DNA of 64,000 nt from Acestrorhynchus altus (Eukaryota > Chordata > Actinopteri > Characiformes > Acestrorhynchidae), in contig CM067523.1 in assembly GCA_034509495.1 (NCBI GenBank), forward strand, positions 2,244,367-2,308,366, in the 5' to 3' direction. Shown in pieces: positions 1-12,522 of the stretch (its first letter is position 1; the number at the start of each line of letters is the position of its first letter). The position numbers were made by a program, and so were the translations under genes. The notes under the pieces were generated by a model. That model was given only the letters and a program-made list of their open reading frames with translations, searched no databases and was not told the origin of the DNA.

Positions 1-122
1 AGTATTGAGGCTCACTGACCCCTCAGGATCACACTCACTTTCTCCCCCAGTTGGCTGGGCTTAGGCCATATGATCTGCATTCACGCTACACTGACACACT
101 GAATTATTAACACACAGCATAT

Positions 123-160
<38 letters not shown>

Positions 161-1173
161 AGGATCATTCCAATACCAGGATAATTCTAGAAGATTACCG
201 TTCATCTTATACAGTGTGTCTGACCCTAAACCCTGACCTCAGCGTGTCCTGTAATGTCAGCATGTTTCTCAGTTACATCAAAGCACTTTAGTCCCATAAA
301 TGATATAATACATGTATAAATTCTATTACATATCGTTTATAAATGGCATTTATATATTTATAAGTAAATTTATATAAAGACAATAAGATTATAGATGTGT
401 GTTTAACATTAATGTCAGTAATTAAGTTCTATTCATGTTAATATGGCCGTAATAATGAATAACTGTAGGCTTTATGTTTCATAATTGCGAGTTTAATTTA
501 CAGGAAGAGCTTCACTGTAAATATTTCCTGAGCAGACTCGTTTGCATCACGGATACTCAGGCAAATTAGAGTTTGGTAAATCAGTCGGACTCATTCACAT
601 TCGAGGTTACGTGGGCGTGTGTTCGTTCCTGGTTACAGTGTATAGATATGACAATAATTATGTTGTCAGATAATACTTTTCTTTTTCCTTTTTGTTTGTT
701 TGATATGTTTTATTTAGGACGGTGGTAAACACATACAGCAATTCACATACATAATACAAAATATAGTAAATAAATAGTAAGGGAGTGTACAATATACAGC
801 GTAACATTGTACCACTGCCCATTTTAACCAAATATCCAGACAACAAACAAACAGACAAAAACAACCAAACAAAAACAGATAAGGGGGTAAATAAAAATAA
901 ATAAATAAATAAAACAGGGGTGGATGGGTAAGAAATCAGTCAGTCGTGACGCAATGTACAACAAAAGTGGGTTCCATTTACAGTAGAATGCAGCCGTGTC
1001 ACCTTTTGTTGTAAATTTGATCTTTTTCCAATTTTAAAAAGTAAATTACAAGTTAATTATGAATCGTATGAACACCTGTATTAACAACACCATATTAATA
1101 TAGACGGTCATGAAGTGATGTCAACTTTTAATTGTATTTTTATAATAATATGTAGATGTGTGTTGTGTGTGTG

Positions 1174-1209
<36 letters not shown>
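1..1209. other. Upstream intron of the plcd4-like gene
   Basis: No coding exon was recognised here; the exon for the end of the PLC X-domain must lie before the window. The stretch holds a (CA)n run at about 122-159, AT-rich sequence, A-rich sequence at 840-915, and a TG-rich run at about 1160-1207 that ends directly in the acceptor of the first recognised exon. Confidence 0.6.
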
Positions 1210-2238
1210 GATCTGAAGGGTAAAATTCTGCTGAAAGGAAAGAAGATCGGTGGTCTGGAGGGGAGTCTGGGAGGTGTCGTTGAAGACTCTTTGGCAGCGG
1301 AAGTCAGCGATGAAGACGACGCTGCAGAAATTGACGATGAAAATCTTCACAACGACACATTCCGCCGCAAACCCAAGGTGGAGCTGCTACGTCTTATCCT
1401 CTCCTCTGCAATCCCCTTCTTTCCTTTCACGTCATTACATCTCATCGTGGTCCTGGCCCATAGCCAGTGTCCTAATGCTGTGGCAGCAATGATGGACAAG
1501 GCCCAAAGCCAGTGTCCAGTGTCCTAAGGCCTTGATAGGGATGGTTGTTATCCACAACCCCACAGCAACCTTTCATAACCTACACTGCCATCTTTTGCAC
1601 CCCTCCACTTTGTAAGCCGCCTCGATGCTGCCGTGAAACACCAAGTGGAAACGGATGGATTAACAGCTAATGAAAGATGGATGGGGTGAGAGCCGGGGCC
1701 CGATATCAGACGCGTGAGAGAAGACGAGAGGAGAGAGGGATATGTCCACGGTGTTGTGTGTACAGACAGAGAGACAGAGAGAGAGAGAGGAAAGGAAGAG
1801 AGATACAGCGAGAGATTGAGATGGAGATAGGAGAGGGGGAGAGAGCGAGCAACGGAAGACAGGTGAGAAAGAGAGATAGTGGCAGAAAAGGGGAAAGTGG
1901 CTGAGAGAGAGAGAGTGAGAGAAAAGATTCGATCAAGAAGAAGCAACATCACACTGTCCTCGTCTCTGTGACGTAAGACTGTGAGTGTCTCTGGCTATGG
2001 GACACTTGTTCCTTCGAACTCTCTGTAATTAATCCTCTAGCGTGGCTTTTAACTGGCCACTTTATTAGAAACACCTATATGGTGCTTCATTACTGGCCAC
2101 TTTACTGGAAACACTTATGGAGCGCTTCATCATTGGCCACTTTATTAGAAACACAGGTTGGTGTTACAGTGATATCAGTGGTTGTTATCTACCCATCTAT
2201 GCCAGCAGGCATGCTCCACTGGGACATTCAACCACACA

Positions 2239-2282
<44 letters not shown>

Positions 2283-2406
2283 CGTGTGTCCAGTAAAGCG
2301 TTACTGTCAGAGGCTCAGAGCCAGAGAGATTAGTGATGCTGCTCTCCATCACACAGCTGCTGTACACGAAAGCTGATCTCACTTTAACTGCAGTAATAAA
2401 CTGCCA

Positions 2407-2467
<61 letters not shown>

Positions 2468-5400
2468 CACAGATAAAAACACCCAGCTGACAAGCATTCA
2501 TGAAACTCACAATATGCAGAATGCCAGGGACTCCACCTGGCACCCTGGCACACCACCCGCATGGTTCACCTGACATCCCTAACATGCAGAGGGATCCTCT
2601 ATCAGTCTGTCCAAAGTTGGAAGCCTTCTGCCTGCTTTAAACACTCCTCAATGTAGTGGAGAATAAGTACAATATAGGTGTTTTTCACATGCCTTGATCT
2701 TCCTGAGTGGCCACTTTATTAGAAACACTTGCCTTGTGCTTCATCACTGGCCACTTTGTTAGAAACACCTACTTTCTGCTTCTGAAACACAAGCTGGTCC
2801 AGATAACATGTCCATGTCGGCCTGCATGGGTACAATCAGAACGTTTTGTGGTTTCCACGTTGATCCCACATATGGAGGCCCACTAAGGTCAGTGACGGGA
2901 CCAGGAGGGGTTGTCCACTGCATATGGGGCCTAGAAGGGAGCCGTGAGAGTTTAAGGTGGGCTATTATAATAAATCACATTTGCGAAGCCCAACTAGGTT
3001 GCAGTTACAGCACATGTACAAACCCACATAAAGCCCATGCCCACCTGGAACCCACCTAGCCCACATTCCACCTATGTGAGGTCCAGATGAACATGCTGAC
3101 TGGGTTCTTTATTCATTGTGTGTGTTTGTCTGTTTCCGTGCAGAAATCGAAGCAGGGCTTGTCTAAAGAGTTGTCGGACTGCGTGGTCTACTGCAAGAGT
3201 GTCCACTTCAGCAGCTTCAAGCACTCGCGTGTCCACTCTAAGTTCTACGAGATTTCCTCCTTCTCTGAGTCCAAGGCCAGGAAGCACATGAAGGAAGCAG
3301 GTGAACCTTTCTTTTGTTGAAGCAGGAAAAATGTATGAATCTGAGACACATACTGTGATGTTCTAGATGGCTGGATCAGTCAGATCTTTAGAGGTGTTTC
3401 CAGTATGCAGTGGTCATTGCCTACCAAAAGTGCTCCAAGAAAGGACAACTGATGGACCGATGACAAAGTCATGAGGTCAATGCTTACTTCATTGCTCATT
3501 GGAGGTCCCACCACTCAACTTAATGTTAGTCTTGGTGCCAGATATCACAGGACACCTTTAGAGAACTTGTGGTGACCATGCCTTGGAAGTCCTTGGTGTT
3601 TCGGAGGCGCGAGGGGAACTGTCACTCGTGGTACAGCCCAGCAGCCAGAAACATCAAAGTCTTTGGGTTAAGAGCAAATAGCATACAAAGGGTGAAGGTG
3701 GAATGAGAGGTGGGGTCTCCAAGCCAGCAGTAGTGACCTCTGTGACATCTGTGTCCGTCTACCTTGTGTCCACTGGAGGATCAGCCGGTCTCTGCAAAGT
3801 ATAGATGGCAAATGTGGACAAGGAGGCAGGTCAGAGGGGTGTCCACTGTATGGTGAGGAGAAAAGAAAAAGAAGGAGAGTAAGGCCAACCAAGAGAAAAG
3901 GTGAGAAAGAGAGAACAAACATCTGGTTGATGTTTAAGGGTTCCGTAAAGGTGGTCCGTTCAGCTTGGTAGATGCCTTGCACTCCCCAAGCTGTCGGAGC
4001 CCGGTCTTTTCAAGGAGTGGCTCGTCACCCTCTCAAAAGAAATCAGCTGGTGCTGATCAGAGGTGGTGAGCCGTGGATTCTCTAGGGTCTTGTACCTTCT
4101 CAGAACCGCAGCTACTGTCATAACAAAACGAAGTCCTGCACTCCACCTGGCTGAGACAGACCATCTTGTGGACTCCTTGTAGGATTACTGTCTTTTTCAA
4201 AACCCCTTCCCCTTTCTTCTCTCTGTTGGACAGGAGCCGAGTTCGTGCATCATAACGCTCGGCAGCTGACCCGTATTTATCCCAGCGGCATCAGAACCGA
4301 CTCATCCAACTTTAACCCACAGGAAATGTGGAGCGCAGGGTGCCAAATTGGTGAGTTTATGTCATCGAGTCTCTCTCAGTTTGATTTTTCCTTTTGAAAT
4401 GGGAATCATTTTCACTGCTGGCGGCTCCGTAGTTTGCTGGGTTATTGTTCCGCTAAACTGGAACTACTGGGCCATTGAGTCATAAGGCAGTAATGAGTCT
4501 GGAAGGGTTCTGAAAGGGATAAAATGCAATGCCTTCCTCCTCCTCTCCTCCAGTTGCTCTGAACTTCCAGACGGCAGGTATGGAGATGGATCTGAACGAC
4601 GGCCTCTTCAGTCAGAATGGTCGCTGTGGTTACGTGCTGAAACCAGCGTTCATGCGCAGCATGGAGAAGCGATTCGACCCGGAGCGGCCTGAGATACGAG
4701 ATGGATACAGGCCTGTGACTCTCACAATAAAGGTAACAGCACAGCAGGTGACACACACCACATGTGGTTCTCTCAGCCCGTTGTTCAGAGTATTTTAATA
4801 TTTACATTTAAATTCATCTTGAACCTTTGACACGATGTGAAGATCAAATTGCAAAAAGTAAAAACAACAACATTTGAGTATTTTGGTATCATAAAAGTAC
4901 TACATTTGAAAATCCAGCTCACTATACTCAACCCAATGTTAGGTGATCAGTGGTCAGCAGTTCCCGAAGGTGAACCTAAAGGAAGGCTCTATCGTGGACC
5001 CGTTGGTCCGGGTGGAGATACACGGTGTCCCGAAGGACCAAGTCAAGCAGGAGACCCGACACATTGACAACAACGGTCAGTTAAATGAGCTTCTTATTTT
5101 TTTGCATTAGTGTTAGTATTAGTTGAATTAGATGATTAGTAGTAGTAACAGTAGTAGTTGTTGTTGTAGTTGTATGATATGATTAGCATTAGTATTAGTT
5201 TTAGTATTAGTATTAGGGATTAGATCAGTTTTAGTACTAATGTCAGAAGAAGTAGTAATTTTATTGTTAGTGTTAGTATTTCTAACAGTATTAATGTTAG
5301 TGGTTGTATTGGTGTTAATATCAGTGCTGCAGTAGTATTTATATTAGTATTAATAGTTGTATTAGTAGTAGTAGTAATAATAGTGATAGTATTAGAAGTA

Positions 5401-7009
5401 GTATTAGTGTTAGCATTACTGTTATTGTAGGTATTGGTATTAACAATAGTGTTTGTGTTAGTATTAGTTGTAGTATCACTAGTAGTAGCAGTGGTAGTGT
5501 TAGTAGTAGTACTAGTATTAGTATGACTAGTAGTAGTGATAGTGTTTGTATTACTAGTTGTATTTGCAGTAGTATTTATGTTTCAGTTACAGTGTTAGTA
5601 TTAGTAGTAAGAGTATTATTTGTAGTGTTAGTGTTAGTTTTAGTATTAGTTGTAGTATTAATCTTTTAGTTGTAGTATTAGAGTTAGTTTTAGTATTAGT
5701 TGTAGTATTAGAGTTAGTTTTAGTATTAGTTGTAGTATTAATCTTTTAGTTGTATTAGAGTTAGTTTTAGTATTAGTTGTTGTATTAATCTTTTAGTTGT
5801 AGTATTAGTGTTAGTTTTAGTATTAGCTGAAGTATTAGTGTTAGTTTTAGTATTAGTTGTAGTATTAATCTTTTAGTTGTAGTATTAGTGTTAGTTTTAG
5901 TATTAGTTGTAGTATTAATCTTTAAGTTGTAGTATTAGTGTTAGTTTTAGTATTAGCTGAAGTATTAGTGTTAGTTTTAGTATTAGTTGTAGTATTAGTG
6001 TTAGTTTTAGTATAAGTTGTAGTATTAATCTTTTAGTTGTAGTATTAGTGTTAGTTTTAGTATTAGTTGTAGTATTAGAGTTAGTTTTAGTATTAGTTGT
6101 AGTATTTATGTTTTAGTTGTAGTATTAGTGTTAGTTTTAGTATTGGTTGAAGTATTAGTGTTAGTTTTAGTATTAGTTGTAGTATTTATGTTTTAGTTGT
6201 AGTATTAGAGTTAGTTTTAGTATTAGTTGTAGTATTTATGTTTTAGTTGTAGTATTAGTGTTAGTTTTAGTATTAGCTGAAGTATTAGTGTTAGTTTTAG
6301 TATTAGTTGTAGTATTAGAGTTAGTTTTAGTATTAGTTGTAGTATTAATCTTTTAGTTGTAGTATTAGTCTTAGTATTACTAGTATTAATAAAAGTATTA
6401 GTGTTGGTATTAGTACTAGTTTTAGAAAACATTATTGATGAACTGTGAAGGTAATTCTTATTTGTGGCCGCAGGTTTTAACCCCACGTGGCACGAAACTC
6501 TTACGTTCACCATCCACGTTCCTGAACTTGCTCTGGTGCGCTTTGTGGTGGAGGACCATGACAAGACCTCAAAGAACGACTTCATAGGACAGTATACGCT
6601 GCCTTTCATCTGTTTACAGCAAGGTACTGAGAACCCGAGTTCCTCTACACTGTGAACTGTTCACTCTGTGCTCATTGTTCTTTAACCAAAGTACTGCCAA
6701 TAGATTAGGACTCGGTGGAGCAGATAAAGGGGTATAAAGCCCCCCGGCATTGAGTTGTGGAGCAGTGGAACTGTGTTAGTGATGAGATGGGATGTGATCA
6801 TCCAACATCCTGACCTTACTAACACTCTTGGCAGCTGAATGCAATCCAATCCTCACAGCAATGCTCCAGCGTTACTCCAACAAAAGCAGAATAAACACTT
6901 TTCTGATCTTGTTTCAGGATACCGACATATCCACCTCCTGTCGAAAGATGGCACCAGAATCCCACCATCCTCTCTGTTCGTTCATATCAGGATCAAAGAA
7001 GGAACCTAA
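1210..7009 (+). CDS. plcd4: Phospholipase C delta, 3' part (best fit PLC-delta-4): X/Y linker, Y domain, C2 domain
   Basis: Encodes the C-terminal half of a phosphoinositide-specific phospholipase C, which cleaves PIP2 to IP3 and diacylglycerol at membranes. Seven exons join in frame: 1210-1377, 3144-3300, 4234-4350, 4554-4732, 4943-5075, 6474-6623 and 6918-7009 (stop TAA 7007-7009), all with AG/GT borders. Exon 1 gives the end of the X domain (LKGKILLKGKKIG) and an acidic X/Y linker. Exons 2-4 give the Y domain (LSKELSDCVVYCKSV, RIYPSG, RTDSSN, GYVLKPAF). Exons 5-7 give the C2 domain (VISGQQFPKV, SIVDPLVRVEIHGV, GFNPTW, RFVVEDHDKTSKNDFIG, QGYRHIHLLSKDG). The end (RIKEGT) is the usual PLC-delta terminus. 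By recalled comparison, TAG-EMD, KEGSIVDPLV and DFIGQYTLP fit PLCD4 better than PLCD1 or PLCD3, but the paralogue is not certain. PH domain, EF hands and most of the X box lie before the window. The family call is secure. Confidence 0.88.
1378..3143. other. plcd4 intron with GA-rich, CA and interspersed repeats
   Basis: Contains a purine-rich GAGA tract (about 1710-1925), (CA)n runs at about 2231-2280 and 2407-2470, and several copies of a teleost interspersed motif resembling GGCCACTTTATTAGAAACAC at 2055-2155 and 2709-2770. The same motif recurs at 11.1, 11.7 and 12.1 kb. No exon was seen. Confidence 0.6.
3301..4233. other. plcd4 intron with a copy of a dispersed repeat
   Basis: About 3395-3620 carries a degenerate repeat (words CTACCAAAAGTGCTC, ATGCCTTGGAAGTC) that recurs at about 36300-36620 and 41320-41490 on + and 52035-52420 on -. 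It looks like the decayed tail of an interspersed element with scattered coding remnants. The rest is unremarkable. Confidence 0.45.
5090..6420 (+). repeat. 1.3-kb TTAG-rich minisatellite in plcd4 intron
   Basis: This is a long degenerate array of TTAGTATTAGT-type 5-6 bp words. From about 5625 it settles into a higher-order unit of roughly 30 bp built from GTAGTATTAGTGTTAGTTT. It fills almost the whole intron between the two C2-domain exons and ends about 50 bp before the next acceptor. It resembles telomeric TTAGGG only superficially: no GGG occurs in the unit. Confidence 0.85.
6665..6910 (+). repeat. Teleost interspersed repeat fragment (TATAAAGCCCCCCG type)
   Basis: The segment with GGTATAAAGCCCCC, GTTGTGGAGCAGTGGAAC and CATCCAACATCCTGACCTT recurs at about 51060-51340 and 57395-57500 (+), with more diverged matches near 52500-52660 and on the other strand at about 56515-56690. 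It is a short non-coding dispersed element; its class was not determined. Confidence 0.55.
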
Positions 7010-7439
7010 CACCTGCTAATGACAGAAACCATGTCACTGAGACTCTCACACACACATACACACACTGGGCTTTCATGGACAATTACAAGTCTTCCAAATG
7101 ACCAAGCTCATACTGACACAGCAGGTGTGACACACGGTGTACCACACCGAGCAGCGGAGGAGTTTTCAGGAGCTCAGTTCAGAACACAGAGATAAAGAAA
7201 TCACACAGGATTTAAAATAGTGCGCCAAATATTTTTTTTAACTCTTAGACTAACGCTTGTGTGACAAACAAATTTTAATATCTAACACCCTTCAGTGTCC
7301 AACGTGTCGTCTTGTCTGTGACTCTTATTTCAAGTGTAGATTTTAGATTTTAAAAAAGGTAAGATAAGTGTTTTGCTTTTTGTTTAGAAACGGCACACTG
7401 ATCATGATGGATTACTGTTTGTCACGTGACATTACGCGT

Positions 7440-7866
7440 ACACATGGAATGGGCTCCGTTCCAGTTCGCAAACCTAATTGTGAAGCGCATTTCCACCAAC
7501 AAACAGCCGGAACCTGCAAAGTTTGTCCAGGAACCAAAGATTAGTACGTTTTTCAGCTTAAACTGCTGTGGGCGTGTCTAGTTGTACAGGAGCAATGACA
7601 TACCATTAGTCTCGTACGGTGTTGTCTTCTACGTCTTCTTATCGCCAAAATTTGATCCATGTTTGCTTTTTGGATAAAAACAAACATGTTACAGAACAAA
7701 CAAAGGTACACGCGCTACCATCTTTTCACTTCCATTTACTGACCCTGTGCAGCCCCTCTGTTGATGACGTATTCTGTGACGTGTCCTCGGTTCCGCTGTT
7801 ACTGGTGTAAACGCGGGCTGATTAGCTGAAAAGGTCAGATCCAGAGTTCTTGTGGTGGAAAAGCTC
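7440..7866 (+). mobile_element. MITE-like non-autonomous repeat, copy 1 of 3
   Basis: Shares long blocks with copies at 35730-36173 and 39587-40035, all in the same orientation: a GAACCTGATTTTGAACC-type start, CATTTCCACCAACAAA, GTCTTCTACGTCTTCTT, a CCCCTCTGTTGATGACGTA core and a terminal GGTGGAAAAG. In the other two copies the start (CCTTTTTCACC or CCCTTTTCCAGC) is the inverse of the end, giving short terminal inverted repeats. It has no coding capacity. A hAT-type origin is a guess; no target duplication could be fixed. Confidence 0.55.
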
Positions 7867-10154
7867 CCATAAAGGCCTAATGTGTGACCCTCCAATGTGA
7901 GAGCGGTGCTGCATCCCATCCAAACCTGGCTCCAGTCGTTGTTTGAGTCGTTGAAGCTCTTTTTTCGGTTCTGTGCTTCAGGCAGAATGTCTGGTAGGAT
8001 TCCTAGAACGGCACATCAGAACCTCTGAAACGCTGATAGCCTGTTGTGGTTATGGTCTCCTTTGGGAGCTTTTGGAAGTGACGAAACACGTTTGTCATAA
8101 CATTTAGTTATATTTTTAGAAATGTTCGGTTTATTTGGACTCGTTTATCATGTAGTGCAGACCAAACGACTCGCTGTCCTCTGCGCTGGATGCTCACAGA
8201 AGCCCAGAAGCGTTTATTTGTGCATTGTTCAGAGTGACAGTGTGGGCATGAAGACAGCTTAATGGGGTCCATTACACTGTCACCTTGACCAGCGGCGACT
8301 GTAAGGACTCAGTTACAGACATCGGAGGAGACGCAGTGAAAATTTAAAGTGTCCCAACCACACACCCCCCCCCCCCCCCCCCTACTACTCTAGACTGTTA
8401 CTTAACTCTAAACAAGTCATGCAATCTGTACTGGGATTTATTCATTTATTTGCTTGTTTATTATGTATTTATGTATTTATTTATTTATTAGATAGAGGAA
8501 AAGATGATTGGACTATTGTTTCCCGATGTGAGCTGCACGATTTGCCTGCTGTCTTTTTTTATATCACATTCATGCTGCTGGTAAATAGTATTATTTTTAT
8601 ACCCTTGTGCTTTCATTGTAGTAGTTGTCCCGCAGTCCCGGGTCTTCAGATGGAGACTCTCCTCTCTGCTGTTTGTAGAAATGTGAGTTGTATGTATTTT
8701 GTCAAGACTTTGCATTTATTTATGCATGCATTTATTCATTTGCCACGTCCAGCCGAGATCGAGCTGAGGTCTGGAAGACCAAGGAAAACTTTCAGAGAGA
8801 ACTTCACCTGCAAGACCTTCAGGGAAACCCATTAGACTCTGGAATGGTGAAGCTTCAGATGGTCTAAACTGGCCTTTGTTGGACAGGGTAGTTGAAAAGC
8901 CATTCAGGTGTAAACGTACCTTATACTGGTAGGTCAGCTGGTTAACCAGTTCACTTTGTATGTTACATTACATTTGGGTCATGGTGGACATGCTGGTCAA
9001 AATGAAGGTCAACTTTGGACATACTGGTTGTTTAGCTTGGTCAGGTTGATCCTGCTTGCAGACCAGCTAAGCCATGAAATGCATACCCTGTACTGGTCAA
9101 GAATTAAACTGATCAACCAGCTTAACCAGCTTGGACGTGGCTGGTACAATGTGGAATCACGTCCTGTGGACTGTGAAGTTCAAATGACTGGGCTTGTTTT
9201 TCTGAAGAACTTGGCTGGCATTGAGAAAGTTCAATTACACTTGTCATCAAAAAAATAGCACAGATAGTTGCAATGGTAATATCCACACAACCAGTACGTC
9301 AATAAGACCATCCCACTTTATGTGACCCCTCTCAAATTCCAACTGCTCGATTTCCTCTTGGCATGCAAAGGATGCTACCAACACAATAGCACGAGTCAGG
9401 ATGGAAAGCAATAAAACCCAACCCTTGCTTGTGTCACGTGGCCAAGCGTGAACCTAATAAAAATCTCAGTCCTGTCAGTTGATTTGTCCTGGGTGCAACG
9501 ATTTTTTGATGATGAGTGTTATTACCCGAGTCGAGTAAACATGTAGAATATAATTAGAGCTCATTTTAGCACATCAGATACTGGAAATCAAATTTGAAAA
9601 TGAACTTGAACCTGAACATATTCCTGCCTGTAGAGGCTGTTTGTACAGGATCAGTTGTATGCATTTTGACAGATTTTGCATTTCTTCATTTGCCACATTC
9701 AGCTCAGAATAAATACCATTTTCAGTACATTCTGACTGGAACCGTTTTATATTTACTATCATTTTTGTTGTAACAATATAATAATCTATCAGATGGAGAC
9801 TCCTGATAATGTAGTTTTGGCTCTAATTAATACAATATACATAATATTGTGCTGTAACTTCTACATTAACTTGGATATAACATGGTTATGAGAGTAGAAT
9901 GAGAGCATTGAATTAAAAAATATATACAACACAAAATATTGTCACACAAAAACCTTGCATCTCCATTTTTGCCATTATTTACAATGAAATCAGGAACAGT
10001 TGTACTGTTGTGCAGTTGTGCTGGATCAGTTGTTCCATGAAGAATGGACAAATAGAAAGACCAGGATTGACTTCCATTTAAACCTACAAAAGAACAATAT
10101 TGGAGCTTCATAATGTTGCAGAAACATTAAGATATTATTATTATTATTATTATA

Positions 10155-10187
<33 letters not shown>

Positions 10188-10373
10188 TACTTTTATTAAC
10201 TGCTCAATCACAAAAATGCATCCAGACAGCCTCTAATGGGAAACTATAGGTAATTTATTATAGTGCAAGAAATGTCCAGTCCAATGTACTGGTATTTTTT
10301 TTTCTTAAGCTTGTGTGTCTTCTCACATGCTAATTGTTCACTGTAAATATATTACAGTATAAATGTGAAGAGT

Positions 10374-10415
<42 letters not shown>

Positions 10416-10714
10416 AATGTATTAAATATTTTAATGCATTAAAAATATAAATATTAAATATGTCCATGTATTAAATATTTAAATGTATTAAATATATAAA
10501 TGTATTAAATACATAAGTGTATTTAATATATAAATGTTTTAAATATTTAAATATATTAATATATAAATATTAAAAATATAAAGGTATTAAATATTTTTTA
10601 GTATTAAATATATAAATATATTAAATTATTAAATATAAACATATATTAAATATTTTAAAGTATTAAATATATAAATGTATTAAATATATTAAAGTATTAA
10701 ATATATAAATGTAT

Positions 10715-10854
10715 AGTCAGTCGCTCTACTGCATTAATTGCTGAGCCGGAACTCAGGTTGTGGCTGTTGTTTCCCTCCGGACACTTCTGGGCGGCGCACT
10801 GACGGTACACGTGAGTGAAGACACCAAAACAGTGTATAAAGCGAAACTTTAGAC
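10715..10854 (+). promoter_or_regulatory. Putative slx9 promoter and 5' leader
   Basis: A sudden change from AT-rich repeats to GC-rich sequence occurs just before the slx9 start. It includes GAGCCGGAACTC near 10743, CTGGGCGGCGC near 10788 and CACGTG near 10808. The position makes it the likely core promoter and 5' UTR. The transcription start was not determined. Confidence 0.45.
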
Positions 10855-12122
10855 ATGGTGGGGAAGATCAAGCGCGCGCGGAACAAACTCCACCACGGAG
10901 CCGTGCGCTTACAGGAGGACAGCAGAGTGGACACACACACACTGAGAGAACCTCACACTGACCTAGAACCAGTCACAGACCAACACCTGAAGGTACCCAA
11001 CCTCTCTTAATGGAACTATCCATTCCACCTTAAATACTGTAGCTGATACAGCCTCCTGTAATAGAGCCACCTTAACTCAGGGGTTTCTAATAAAGTGGCC
11101 AGTGATGAAGCACAAGGGGGTGTTTCTAATAAAGTGGCCAGTGATGAAGCACAAGGGGGTGTTTCTAATAAAGTGGCCAGTGATGAAGCACAGGGTGGTG
11201 TTTCTAATGAAGTGGCCAGTGATGAAGCATGGGGGGTGTTTCTGATAAAGTGGCCAGTGATGAAGCATGGGGGGTGTTTCTGATAAAGTGGCCAGTGAGT
11301 GGACGTGTCAGTACCATTAATAATTTCTTCGTTCTCTTTTCTGACAGGCGTTTAACTTCCCAAAGGGAATATTTGCTGGTACCAAAATCACTCCACAGGC
11401 TCTGGTGCAGACCCTTAACGTTGAAGAACCTGCTCCAGTCCCGTCCATCAAAGACGCAGGAGAGCAGCAGAAAGGTGAGGGACAGCACATCTGGACTGGT
11501 GGGCACTCATTACACCTAATGACCACTAGGAGGCAGCAGTAATCTAGATTTAGACTCGATAGTAATCTAGTTAACATTAGAACCGTGGTCCTCTTCAGTA
11601 GAACTGGGGTTCTATGATAGTAGGGCACCCACCCTTCTCCGCCCTGGACCCTACAGTCATGGGGGAGCTACAGTGGAAGGGTTTCCAATAAAGTGGCCAA
11701 ACACTGCGTTGCTATGAATAAAGCTGAACGTCTTAAAGAAGTCCAATTGTTTATTCCACCTTAAATAACATTTAAGCAGTTATATTTAGAAACCAACACA
11801 CCAGAATGTAACTGCTGGACCATTTAAGGTGGAACAGACAATTGCAATAAGAAACCAACACACCCAAATGTAACAGCTGCACTGTTTAAGGTGGTACTGA
11901 AAATTGCAATAAGAACCCAGTGGACCAGAATATAACTCTTGCACAATTTAAGGTGGACAGAAACAGTGTCATCTTCAAAGGGATCACCATCCTAATAAGA
12001 CTGGGTCAGCAGCAGTCCTGTATTCAGAAACTGGGGTAGATGGAACCTAATGTACCTCTATGGAAAGTGTTTCTAATAAAGTGGCCACATTCATTACTGA
12101 ATGTATGCAGGTATATGTGTGA

Positions 12123-12160
<38 letters not shown>

Positions 12161-12460
12161 TGGGGTTGTTAAAGCACTGCTGCTCTATTCTTAGCTCTCT
12201 TCTGCAGTATAAATAACTGATGCGTGAAATAGTTCAGCTGCATCTCAGCACGACTGCCCTTCACACACACACACACACACTTACACACACACACACTTAC
12301 ACACACAGGGTCTTTCTTTTTTCTTGGCTCTGGAGGTTGGCTTGTTGCTTGAAAGCTTGAGTGAGAGACAGAGCTAGTGAAAGAGGGAATGACAGAACAA
12401 GAGGGAAAGGCAACGAGAAAGAAGGATGGAGAAATTGAAAGAGCATGAGAGAGAGTGATG

Positions 12461-12522
<62 letters not shown>

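Larger units (their letters stand above)
7010..10854. other. Intergenic region between plcd4 and slx9
   Basis: No coding exon was supported. Contents: plcd4 3' flank; a MITE-like copy (7440-7866); a poly-C run of about 16 bases near 8367-8382; a degenerate segment with GGTCAGCTGG/TTAACCAGTT words around 8930-9160; (ATT)n at about 10134-10192; (TG)n at about 10379-10412; and an AT-rich tandem region of ATTAAATATATAAATGT units at 10413-10712. The last 140 bp form the slx9 promoter and leader. Confidence 0.6.

Noticed and set aside
5090..6420. Interstitial telomere repeat
   Set aside because: Words are TTAGTN, not TTAGGG; the array has its own 30-bp unit.
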